A stretch of DNA of 64,000 nt from Maledivibacter sp. (GTDB lineage Bacteria > Bacillota > Clostridia > Peptostreptococcales > Caminicellaceae). The notes under the pieces are model-generated. The model was not told where the DNA came from. It saw only the letters and a list, made by a program, of their open reading frames with translations, and made no database searches. Position numbers and translations under genes: made by a program. This document shows, piece by piece, positions 18,899-26,976 of this stretch. The stretch is from NCBI GenBank assembly GCA_025210375.1, contig JAOASB010000045.1:62001-126000 (forward strand), given 5' to 3'. Numbering within the stretch: position 1 is the stretch's first letter; each line of letters starts with the position of its first letter.

Positions 18899-21214
18899 TT
18901 ATTGAATCATTGTATGAACTTCTATGCTGTCTCCATCAGATTCTATTATAACAGCTCCATTATTATCATTTCTATATATTTTTATTTTTCTTTTATTTAA
19001 AGTATTGAGGGTATTTTCATGTGGATGTCCAAAAACATTTTTTCCTACTTGGATTACTGCTATTTCGGGGCTAAAATAATCAATAAAATTTCCACAGCTT
19101 GATGTATTACTTCCGTGATGACAAACCTTTAGTATATCAATATCTCTTTCAAAGGTTTCCTTAATTATTTCCTGTTCAGCTTCTTTTTCAATATCACCCG
19201 TTAATAATACCTCAAAATCTTTATATTTTAAGATAATTACTAGGGAATTATTATTTATATCATCCTCTGTATTCCCCATTGGAGTCGGTGAAGGATGTAT
19301 GGCTGTTAATGTCAGGTTTTTTTCTAGGGTAATTGTCTTACCCCTGGTAAATTCCTTGATAGGAATATTTTTCACTGCACATTGTTTGACCAATTCTTCA
19401 TATTCTTCACAAGAATAAATTTTGGTGCCTATGACCACTGACTCAAATTTCACATTGTTAATAACATCGATTATTCCACCAATATGATCATTATGTATAT
19501 GACTAATACATATTAAATCAATATTTGATATATGGTTTTTAAGTAAAAACTTAGACAAAAAATCCTTTTTATATTTACCTCCATCTATCAATACATTCTT
19601 TCCCTTCGGAGTTTCTATAAGTATACAATCACCTTGTCCCACATCCACAAAGGTTACTTTTATCTTCTTAGGCGATACAAGGCTAAAACCGTAAACGCCT
19701 AAAACCACAATCAAAAAAAATAGTAATATCTCCCTTAACTTATATTTATTTATATAGGGAATCCTGTCTTTATAGAATATTAACATTATACCAAAATAGA
19801 AGGCTGCTAAGAACAGAAAACTAGGTGAAATAACATTAAAACTACTAAAGGGTATGTAAGAGGAAATTGAGTTTGTCCATATTAATATTTTTATTAGCAG
19901 CTTATCAAAATAGGCTATAAACCTTGCAATACTCATATGTACAAATAATGTAATAAAAAGTACTAGGCTCAAAGGCAAAATAAATGTGATTAATATAACA
20001 ATTGGGATATTTATTATGGGTGCAATAAGGGAAAAATTATTAAAATGATATGCAATGATGGGAGAAGTACCAATTTGTGCCGACAAAGTTGTAGAGACCA
20101 TTTTCCTTAAAAAATTAGGAAGCACCCTTAACCTTTCATAAATGGGTTTATAAAATAATCCTATGGATATAACCGCAAAAAATGAAAGCTGAAAACCTAC
20201 ATTAAATATTATAAAGGGATTTATTATGACATTAACTAAACAAATCAATGCTAGAGAAGAAAATAAGTCGTATTTTCTATTAAAGGTATTTGATAAAGAA
20301 CATAATGTTATCATTGATGATGCCCTTATGACGGAAGGCGAAAATCCAACAACAAATGCAAAAACCCATATCAATAATACAAGTATCGAGGATTTATATT
20401 TCTCTTGGATCTTAAGACTTTTCAATATAAAATCTATAAAAACAAAAAGAATACCGAAATGTAAACCTGACACTGCTAATGCATGGGCCGTACCACTTGC
20501 CTTAAATTCTTCATACAAGTTTTTATTTATTATTTTTTTATCACCAAATGCCATACTTAAAGCTATCTTTCCTTCATCATCGGGAAGAATTTTCAACGTT
20601 TTATTATAGATATAACTTTTAATTTCATGTCTTAGTTTTAGTAAGAAGGGTAAATTACCATCCCCTATAATTTTCATATTATTACTACTTATATTCAGTA
20701 TAGTTTGTATACCTTGTGTCTTTAAATAAAGATTATAATCAAACATCCTAGGATTTCTAGCCCCATCGGGGATTTTTAACTTACCCTTTACAATAACTTT
20801 TTTATCATTAAGACTTATTCCTTTATAATCAAATATCTTCAATAATGCTTTGTCCTTAATCTCATAGCTTTTACCTTTATATTTGACCCTATTGACATTA
20901 AATATATAGACACTTTTATCAGTAACATATTTCTGAGCGCAATCGCCAATAAGTTCTACCTTTTTATTAACAAAACAATTTAAAGGGTCCTTGATACAAT
21001 AATTATACTCTAAATGTAGAGCCCCTAAAAAAAATATCCCACACAATATTATAATTATTCTTTCTTTACGTTTTAAACTAACTAACAATATAATCATCAA
21101 TACATTAAACGATATTATTGTCAATATAATTTTCATAGATAATCTTAAATAAAATTGAACTATAATCCCTAGAACTAAGGCTATGGCTATACCAACAATA
21201 GGTCTCCTATACAT
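18899..21214 (-). CDS. comEC: ComEC/Rec2-family competence protein (DNA uptake channel)
   Basis: 771 aa polytopic membrane protein forming the channel for single-stranded DNA in transformation. An N-terminal membrane/OB-like domain is followed by the competence domain with many membrane segments (starting near GTAHALAVSGLHFGILF) and a C-terminal metallo-beta-lactamase domain with HIHNDHIGG (about 575), LLTGDIEKEAE and CHHGSNTS. All three domains are present, so the gene appears intact. The ATG at 21214 has GGAAG upstream; a GTG two codons earlier is an alternative. Confidence 0.93.
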   Translation of the reverse strand: MYRRPIVGIAIALVLGIIVQFYLRLSMKIILTIISFNVLMIILLVSLKRKERIIIILCGIFFLGALHLEYNYCIKDPLNCFVNKKVELIGDCAQKYVTDKSVYIFNVNRVKYKGKSYEIKDKALLKIFDYKGISLNDKKVIVKGKLKIPDGARNPRMFDYNLYLKTQGIQTILNISSNNMKIIGDGNLPFLLKLRHEIKSYIYNKTLKILPDDEGKIALSMAFGDKKIINKNLYEEFKASGTAHALAVSGLHFGILFVFIDFILKSLKIQEKYKSSILVLLIWVFAFVVGFSPSVIRASSMITLCSLSNTFNRKYDLFSSLALICLVNVIINPFIIFNVGFQLSFFAVISIGLFYKPIYERLRVLPNFLRKMVSTTLSAQIGTSPIIAYHFNNFSLIAPIINIPIVILITFILPLSLVLFITLFVHMSIARFIAYFDKLLIKILIWTNSISSYIPFSSFNVISPSFLFLAAFYFGIMLIFYKDRIPYINKYKLREILLFFLIVVLGVYGFSLVSPKKIKVTFVDVGQGDCILIETPKGKNVLIDGGKYKKDFLSKFLLKNHISNIDLICISHIHNDHIGGIIDVINNVKFESVVIGTKIYSCEEYEELVKQCAVKNIPIKEFTRGKTITLEKNLTLTAIHPSPTPMGNTEDDINNNSLVIILKYKDFEVLLTGDIEKEAEQEIIKETFERDIDILKVCHHGSNTSSCGNFIDYFSPEIAVIQVGKNVFGHPHENTLNTLNKRKIKIYRNDNNGAVIIESDGDSIEVHTMIQ

Positions 21215-21304
21215 AGGCACACTTCCACTCTCGACTTTTATTTACTTTTATTTACAATTCTCTATTTGTTTCTAATTTCCTTCTTTTTATATACAATCAA
21301 AATA

Positions 21305-21334
21305 GCCTATGGGAATTCTTGACTTCCCATAGGC
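21305..21334 (-). terminator. Rho-independent terminator after the YibE/F gene
   Basis: GCCTATGGGAA ... TTCCCATAGGC, an 11-bp perfect stem followed on the minus strand by TATTTTGATT. T-richness on both sides could make it bidirectional. Confidence 0.75.
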
Positions 21335-21392
21335 ATAATTTTTTTCAAAAAACTTTTCCAGTATATATATTATAGAAATTCAAATATAAATT

Positions 21393-22478
21393 TTAATCCT
21401 TTTTAATGAGTATTGCCGATAATGCCGCAGTGAGGGGTATGGCTAAAACCAAACCTATACTCCCTGCAAGGGAACGAATTATCTCCGTTGCAACAATATC
21501 TAAATTAATAATCCTCAGCAAAGATGTTTCATAGGACATAAACAACAGCATTAAGGGTACTGTACTACCTGTATATGCAAGAATCAATGTATTTGACATG
21601 GTTCCCATTATATCCTTACCAACATTCATTCCGGAAATAAATAGCTCTTTTGTAGTTAAATTGGCATTAGCACGATTAATTTCTTCAGTTGATGAAGCAA
21701 TGGACATACTAACATCCATTACTGCTCCTAATGCACCTAGCAATATTCCACAAAAAAGCAAATCTCTAAAATTGAATTTAATACTTTGGGGAATATATAA
21801 AAGCATAACTGCTTCCTCACTAGATAATCCTGTTAATTTAACCTTTGTACCAATGATAAAGGCTAGAAATCCGGCTATTAGTACTCCAGAAAGTGTTCCC
21901 ACTATTGCGGTAAAGCTCTTCTTTGTGAAACCAGAGATTATAAGAATTGTCACAATAGTTATAGTTGCCGATATTACTATTGTTAAGATAACAGGATTGA
22001 ATCCCCGTAGCATCAAGGGTAAAAGAACCTTAAAAATCATGAGCATAGTAAATATTAATGTAGCTATGGTTTTTAGACCTTTATATTTTCCAATCAACAA
22101 TAGGATAATGATATATGTAATAGTAAGTATATATATGTAATTATTCCTTACATAATCCGTAATATTTATTTCCAATGTACCATCTTCCAGTTCTTCAATA
22201 AATACCAATACTTTATCCCCGACTTTTACAGGAATATCATATACGGGATGCCCCGATTGAACATTCTCTATATTAAAAATCTGGTTTTTATATTTGCCAG
22301 TTAGAACTTTTAATTCAACAAATTGAACGGCCTCAACATGCTCATCAGCAATATCATCTTCAATGAAAACTTCTAATACCTTAGCCTTTTCGTAGGTAGA
22401 TAAATCCTTTTCAGCATAAACATAAAAACTCAATGAAACAAATATTAGTACAACTAATGCCAGTATTCTTTTTGCCAA
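21393..22478 (-). CDS. YibE/F family membrane protein
   Basis: 361 aa. A signal-peptide-like start (AKRILALVVLIFVSLSFYVYA) leads to an extracytoplasmic beta-rich region (about 25-115), followed by seven or eight membrane segments, the YibE/F layout. The family is widespread in Firmicutes; its biochemical function is not established. I prefer the TTG start at 22478, six bases after GAGGTG; a GTG three codons earlier overlaps that ribosome site. No operon partner: terminators stand on both sides. Confidence 0.85.
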   Translation of the reverse strand: MAKRILALVVLIFVSLSFYVYAEKDLSTYEKAKVLEVFIEDDIADEHVEAVQFVELKVLTGKYKNQIFNIENVQSGHPVYDIPVKVGDKVLVFIEELEDGTLEINITDYVRNNYIYILTITYIIILLLIGKYKGLKTIATLIFTMLMIFKVLLPLMLRGFNPVILTIVISATITIVTILIISGFTKKSFTAIVGTLSGVLIAGFLAFIIGTKVKLTGLSSEEAVMLLYIPQSIKFNFRDLLFCGILLGALGAVMDVSMSIASSTEEINRANANLTTKELFISGMNVGKDIMGTMSNTLILAYTGSTVPLMLLFMSYETSLLRIINLDIVATEIIRSLAGSIGLVLAIPLTAALSAILIKKD

Positions 22479-22656
22479 CTGTATCACCTCATCATATTCT
22501 AGTCAAGATAATTATAACATGATATAGTTGCAAATTCTATGTTACAGGGTAAAAATTTATAAATTTGTAATATTTTTTCAAACTCGACCATGATAGAGAT
22601 CCTTTATTCCCTTTAACTTTTTCATACTTAGTGAACCTTTTTTAGAACCTAAAAAA

Positions 22657-22679
22657 ACCTTCATATTTAGATTGAAGGT
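22657..22679 (-). terminator. Terminator after the 96-aa protein gene
   Basis: Minus-strand hairpin ACCTTCA...TGAAGGT followed by TTTTTTTAGG. Confidence 0.75.
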
Positions 22680-22713
22680 CATTTTTGTAGTTATTAAGAA
22701 CTATAGAATTTAA

Positions 22714-23004
22714 TTAGTGATTTAAGTAATTTGGTAAGTCTTTAGGTGAGGTGTGATCATTGCCAATATAATTTAAATCCGCTTCAATATTTATACTGTG
22801 ATTGTTTTTATCGTGCTTTATTTTGGTATTTTCTATTCTACCATCGTCTTGATGGTATTTTAGAAATTGAGTTAGTATATCTCTGGCATTTTCTACACTA
22901 ATATCATCGTTATAGGCAACTAAATATTCCCTTTCAGGAACTTCTAGATAAAGTTTATATTTATCCTTTAATTTCACTCTTCTCTCTGATATGCTATTTA
23001 TCAA
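22714..23004 (-). CDS. Small protein of unknown function
   Basis: 96 aa, not recognised. Mixed alpha/beta, soluble, rich in charged residues (VKLKDKYKLYLEVPEREYLV, SVENARDILTQFLKYHQDDG). The TTG start at 23004 has AAGGTG six bases upstream; an ATG 16 codons earlier has no ribosome site. It stands alone, with its own terminator, between the YibE/F gene and a metallo-hydrolase gene. Confidence 0.6.
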   Translation of the reverse strand: MINSISERRVKLKDKYKLYLEVPEREYLVAYNDDISVENARDILTQFLKYHQDDGRIENTKIKHDKNNHSINIEADLNYIGNDHTSPKDLPNYLNH

Positions 23005-23169
23005 TATTCTCACCTTCCCTTCAGCTTTATTATGTGTAGAAATAGTTATCATAATACATAAAATGAAAAACTGAATAAAATGGGATTCTTGAATTTTGGA
23101 TCAAAATTTTTAAAAGACCTCAATAAAAAAGTTTTGACTGGAATCTCTATAATCCTATGTCAGGCTAAA

Positions 23170-23235
23170 CCTAGATTATCCATAGGAGTTTCAGACTATC
23201 CTAAGTATTTTTAAATCTCCTATGAATAACCTTGA
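23170..23235. repeat. Short palindromic element, family 3-like
   Basis: CCTAGATTATCCATAGGAGT and, inverted at the right, CAAGGTTATTCATAGGAGAT; the ends resemble those of the element at 17040-17201. It occupies much of the gap between the 96-aa gene and the metallo-hydrolase gene. Confidence 0.45.
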
Positions 23236-23253
23236 TTAAGCTCCTAATTTAAT

Positions 23254-23991
23254 TTATATATCATAGGTTTTATACTCCGTCGCTATTTCTACATCACCTA
23301 AAAAGCTTCTCTTAACTTCATTAACAACCTCTTCTAAGTCATACTCAGGCCATATATGGGTTAGCAAAAGCTTTTTAACTCCCGTTGAGGTAGCTAACTC
23401 ACCAACTTGTCTAGCAGATAAATGATATACATCCTTTGTCAAATCCTTATCCAGTAAATTGCATTCACATAAAAGCAAATCCGCTTCCCTTGATATTGAT
23501 CGAAGCCCATTACAGTATCTAGTATCACTAGTATATACAAATTTTTTGCCATTTTTTTCAACAATTACAGCATATGTTCTTACTGGATGAGACATAAGCT
23601 CAAATGTAATCTTCATATCACCAAAGGTCAATATACTCCCTTTATTTAGCTCATTTAAGATGAAAGCATTCTTAAACTGCATCTTCTGATATACATCCAA
23701 TGGGTCATTTGGGGCATATAGGGGTATACTCTTGTTTATCTTCCCCTTCCCTTGATTAATACCGATAGCGTACCTCATAACCATTATATCTGACATATGA
23801 TCGCTATGTAGGTGACTCAATATTATTGCATCTATCTCATTTAAGCTTCCAATCTTCTCTAATAATCTACTCAATACACCATTTCCACAATCTATTAAAA
23901 TTTTGAATCCTTCATCCTCCAAAAGATACCCTGAGCAAGCTCCACCAGCTCTAGGATATGGTCCGCAATTACCTAAAATCGTTATTTTCAT
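23254..23991 (-). CDS. Metallo-beta-lactamase-fold hydrolase
   Basis: 245 aa. N-terminal MKITILGNCGPYPRAGGACS, metal motif HLHSDHMSD (about 60-68), a further histidine in ELMSHPVRTYAV, the aspartate in YTSDTRYCNG and the last metal histidine in LLLTHIWPEYD. This is the RNase Z/phosphodiesterase-like branch of the fold; the substrate is not evident. GGAGGAC precedes the ATG. Monocistronic by context. Confidence 0.85.
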   Translation of the reverse strand: MKITILGNCGPYPRAGGACSGYLLEDEGFKILIDCGNGVLSRLLEKIGSLNEIDAIILSHLHSDHMSDIMVMRYAIGINQGKGKINKSIPLYAPNDPLDVYQKMQFKNAFILNELNKGSILTFGDMKITFELMSHPVRTYAVIVEKNGKKFVYTSDTRYCNGLRSISREADLLLCECNLLDKDLTKDVYHLSARQVGELATSTGVKKLLLTHIWPEYDLEEVVNEVKRSFLGDVEIATEYKTYDI

Positions 23992-24105
23992 TAGTTGTCC
24001 TCCTATTTGTTTGTTGATATAGAGTCTATAGTTTATGAACTCTGATTTAGTATTACTAAAATTTTACCATAAAGTATGCTTATTTTGCCAAAAAAAAGAA
24101 AATGA

Positions 24106-24125
24106 ATATCTTAATATTAAGATAT
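24106..24125 (-). terminator. Rho-independent terminator after the ECF S-component gene
   Basis: ATATCTTAATATTAAGATAT, a perfect 20-bp palindrome followed on the minus strand by TCATTTTCTTTTTTTT. AT-only stem. Confidence 0.65.
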
Positions 24126-24140
24126 CCACTTTTTTTGCTA

Positions 24141-24644
24141 TTATTTTATGATTTTAGCTTTCTTTATACCTAAACCCATTGGGAAAAATATAAGAGCCCC
24201 TGTAAGTCCTTGTATAACATTTGGCCCAAGTTCTACCAAGGGGGTCTTAAAGCTACCAAGCATTATGACCTGGGAAATATAATATCCCGTTGCCATCCAT
24301 ATGGAACCTATTATTACAGCGGCTATATTTCTATAATTTAATAAATTTTCCTTATTACCATCGGCTACTTTACCTACTATAAGTCCCATTAAGCCTTTAA
24401 CTATAAGTGTTGGTATAAAATATGCTGGTGCAAGTAAAAGATCCGATAAGGCAGCTCCTAATCCACCTGCAACTAAACCATATCTCCATCCAAATATAAT
24501 AGCGGCAAAGAAAATAAAACTATCACCTAGATTTAGATATCCACCCGTCGCGGGTATTGGTATTGTAATGGCCATCGATGAAACAGTTACCAAAGCCGTT
24601 AAAAGTGCCATAATAGTTAAATCCTTAGTACTAAGATTACCCAT
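24141..24644 (-). CDS. ECF transporter S component (vitamin/cofactor uptake)
   Basis: 167 aa, about five or six membrane segments. IMALLTALVTVSSMAITIPI, GGYLNLGDSFIFFAAIIFGW and GLVAGGLGAALSDLLL are typical of ECF-type substrate-binding S proteins that share a common EcfAA'T energising module; that module is not in this window. The substrate cannot be told from sequence here, and the ~50-nt leader leaves no room for a riboswitch. The start ATG at 24644 follows a purine-rich GGGGAG; an upstream in-frame ATG lies inside the -10 region. Confidence 0.85.
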   Translation of the reverse strand: MGNLSTKDLTIMALLTALVTVSSMAITIPIPATGGYLNLGDSFIFFAAIIFGWRYGLVAGGLGAALSDLLLAPAYFIPTLIVKGLMGLIVGKVADGNKENLLNYRNIAAVIIGSIWMATGYYISQVIMLGSFKTPLVELGPNVIQGLTGALIFFPMGLGIKKAKIIK

Positions 24645-24695
24645 TGTACTCCCCACTCCCCCAAGAATTGTATCGTCATGTATTATTACAAGTAT

Positions 24696-24724
24696 ATTAT
24701 ACAATAAATTGTACCTATTGTAAA
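24696..24724 (-). promoter_or_regulatory. SigA-type promoter of the ECF S-component gene
   Basis: Minus strand: TTTACA (24719-24724), 17-bp spacer, TATAAT (24696-24701). Confidence 0.65.
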
Positions 24725-24746
24725 TAGTGAGATAAGGGTGAAATAT

Positions 24747-24790
24747 AGAACAACGGGATTATTGTACCGATACAATAATCCCGTTGTTCT
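24747..24790 (-). terminator. Strong terminator after the Crp/Fnr-family gene
   Basis: AGAACAACGGGATTATTGTA - CCGA - TACAATAATCCCGTTGTTCT: a perfect 20-bp stem with a 4-base loop, overlapping the stop codon of the regulator gene. It is long for a plain terminator and could also be a duplicated or captured palindrome. Confidence 0.75.
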
Positions 24791-25466
24791 ATAACCACGA
24801 TTCTAGTTTATCTATATCCTTTATAATTATTTTCTTCCCCTCAATTTTTATTGAACCCTCTTTTTTAAATCTACTAAGCACCCTACTTACAGTTTCTCTT
24901 GCCGTTCCAATCATATTAGCTAATTCCTGTCTAGATAACTCTAACTCAAATTCAACGTGGCCATTTGCTATAACCCCATGATTTTTTGATAATGCTATAA
25001 GAGTATTGGCTGTCCTTGAGTATGTGTCATTTAAAGCTAATTGCTTTAATTTCATTTGGGCATCAAATAGTCTTTTACTCAAAATTTTTATTAAATTAAA
25101 ACCTAGCTCGGCATTCATCTTAATCAGTTTTTCTAAGTCACTATTCTTAATAACTCCTACTATAGCATCTTCTAATACTTCAGCGGTAGCTGGATAGCTT
25201 ATATCATTGAATATAGTAACTTCAGCAAACACTTGATTTTTGCCATAAATATTTAATATCAGCTCTTTCCCATCCTTTGATGATTTAAAGATTTTTATTT
25301 TCCCAGATTTTATAAAGTATGAGGCTATGCCCTTATCACCTTCCATAAAAATTATACTTCCCTTTTTATACTTTTTATCAAAGGTTATAGATGATATTTT
25401 TTCTAGATCCCCATCCTTTAATTGGGAAAAACTTGGAACACTTCTTAAGGCTTCAATACCATTCAT
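24789..25466 (-). CDS. Crp/Fnr-family transcriptional regulator
   Basis: 225 aa. N-terminal cyclic-nucleotide-binding-type beta roll (KKGSIIFMEGDKGIASYFIK, FAEVTIFNDISYPATAEVLE), a dimerisation helix, and a C-terminal winged helix with SRQELANMIGTARETVSRVL. No N-terminal or central cysteine cluster of the Fnr type is seen, so it probably senses a small molecule; the ligand is unknown. It lies 21 bases after the exported propeller gene and closes that operon. Its target is unknown. Confidence 0.9.
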   Translation of the reverse strand: MNGIEALRSVPSFSQLKDGDLEKISSITFDKKYKKGSIIFMEGDKGIASYFIKSGKIKIFKSSKDGKELILNIYGKNQVFAEVTIFNDISYPATAEVLEDAIVGVIKNSDLEKLIKMNAELGFNLIKILSKRLFDAQMKLKQLALNDTYSRTANTLIALSKNHGVIANGHVEFELELSRQELANMIGTARETVSRVLSRFKKEGSIKIEGKKIIIKDIDKLESWL

Positions 25467-25487
25467 TTAGTTCTCCTTCTTCTTCAT

Positions 25488-26951
25488 TTATATATTGACT
25501 ATTGCTAATTCATAATTTTCTTCATACTTACTTATAATAAATAATCTACTTTTATCCGGTGATTCATATATACCAATAACATTCCCATAGGTTTTATACT
25601 TAAGATAATTGGATTTTAGATCAGTTATATATATACCATCATTATGAACATATAGGAATTCATTTGGCTTCAAATTCTTGTAAAGAATTTTTTCATTATT
25701 TACTTCTCCGTTAGTAGTAAACCCATGGACATTGTTATACTCCTTTTCATATCGGCTTTCTAAGTCCATTATCTTAATACTTTTTCCGCCATCTTTACTT
25801 TTTGAATATATATATAAATAGCTGTCACTTAATTCTATTTTAAAGTTGTCACCTATATTATCTATATTCTTAAAGTAACCAGCTAAATCGGCAAGGGTAT
25901 TATTTTCAATATTATAAATATAAACTCTATTAAAATTGTATTTATTTTGCTCCTTATTATACTTACCCACGGTGATAAGCATTCTATTATTGTCTTTCCA
26001 AATCGATGGTTTCATTACTTTAAACCCTTCACCAAAATTTTGAGCATATTTAATTTTACGGGTTTTTAAATTAAAAAATCCAGCCCTATCTCCAACTAGA
26101 TTGTAGGAGCTTTTTTCTTTTGTATTTACTACAGAGTTGTTTTCCATATATGTAAAGGCAATCTTGAGATTGTCCTTTCCCCATACAGGATTTATTCCCA
26201 TAAGCTTTTCAGCGTATCTTTTACCTGAATCAGCTCCATATACCGAGAAATTACTTTCTTTAAAATTTTCTCTATTTATATTAGCAATTGCTAAATATCC
26301 ACCTTCATAGGAAAAACTTATATTTTTTTTAAAATCACTTAATACTCCATTGTTTATCTCTTCATCTATCTTTGCTATTTGATTATTGGCAAAATTATAA
26401 ATTTTTATGTTCTTATCATCAATGTCATAATAAGCTACTTTTTTCTTATCATCAGATATTTTAAATAATAATTTATCATTATATTTAATATTTTTAGCCA
26501 AAACCACGGGTTTATGACCCTTCTTTACATTAAATAATCCCCTTTTATCCTTCCCCTGGGCATATATCAAATAATTATCTTCGGCAATTTTCTGTAAAGA
26601 TTTAATATCCTCTTTAAAATCCTTACTATAAAATTCATCTTTTTTAGAATCGTTACTTAAAGAAAGCTTTTTGTCATTATAATTAAATTGAAATATTTGA
26701 AGATTATCACTGCCCTTAGTTTTGCCTTTGAACTCAACAGTATTATCATTTATCCACTTTACGGCTTCTATAGAATTTATTTTTGAAGCATATTTAATAA
26801 AATTTTCCCCATCAACTATCTCTAGCTCACTATTTTGATATTGGTCATTTCCTAAACTAATTACTTTTATATCATCTTTAAAAGACTTTGCCATAATAAA
26901 TGCCACAAGTATAAGCCCACAGAATATTAATACAATTTTATTACCCTTCAT
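25488..26951 (-). CDS. Exported/membrane-anchored protein with beta-propeller-like repeats
   Basis: 487 aa, not assigned. One N-terminal hydrophobic anchor (about residues 5-22, IVLIFCGLILVAFIMAKS) is followed by about 460 residues of repeated beta-strand blocks with patterns such as YLIYAQGKDKRGLF, KVAYYDIDDKNIKIYN and NRMLITVGKYNKEQNKYNF, which resemble TolB/WD40-like propeller blades. Lys/Asn/Asp-rich. It is between the methyltransferase gene (25 bp upstream) and the Crp/Fnr gene (21 bp downstream), all on the minus strand, so the three are probably co-transcribed; no functional link is obvious. Confidence 0.7.
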   Translation of the reverse strand: MKGNKIVLIFCGLILVAFIMAKSFKDDIKVISLGNDQYQNSELEIVDGENFIKYASKINSIEAVKWINDNTVEFKGKTKGSDNLQIFQFNYNDKKLSLSNDSKKDEFYSKDFKEDIKSLQKIAEDNYLIYAQGKDKRGLFNVKKGHKPVVLAKNIKYNDKLLFKISDDKKKVAYYDIDDKNIKIYNFANNQIAKIDEEINNGVLSDFKKNISFSYEGGYLAIANINRENFKESNFSVYGADSGKRYAEKLMGINPVWGKDNLKIAFTYMENNSVVNTKEKSSYNLVGDRAGFFNLKTRKIKYAQNFGEGFKVMKPSIWKDNNRMLITVGKYNKEQNKYNFNRVYIYNIENNTLADLAGYFKNIDNIGDNFKIELSDSYLYIYSKSKDGGKSIKIMDLESRYEKEYNNVHGFTTNGEVNNEKILYKNLKPNEFLYVHNDGIYITDLKSNYLKYKTYGNVIGIYESPDKSRLFIISKYEENYELAIVNI

Positions 26952-26976
26952 TATTCCTTCTCAGCTCCTTATTAAT

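Noticed and set aside
21598..22140. 180-codon plus-strand open frame opposite the YibE/F gene
   Set aside because: It is antisense to a clear membrane protein, with no ribosome site and low-complexity translation; a shadow of the real gene.
24645..24746. Riboswitch in front of the ECF S-component gene
   Set aside because: The predicted promoter leaves a leader of only about 50 nt and no conserved aptamer pattern was seen.
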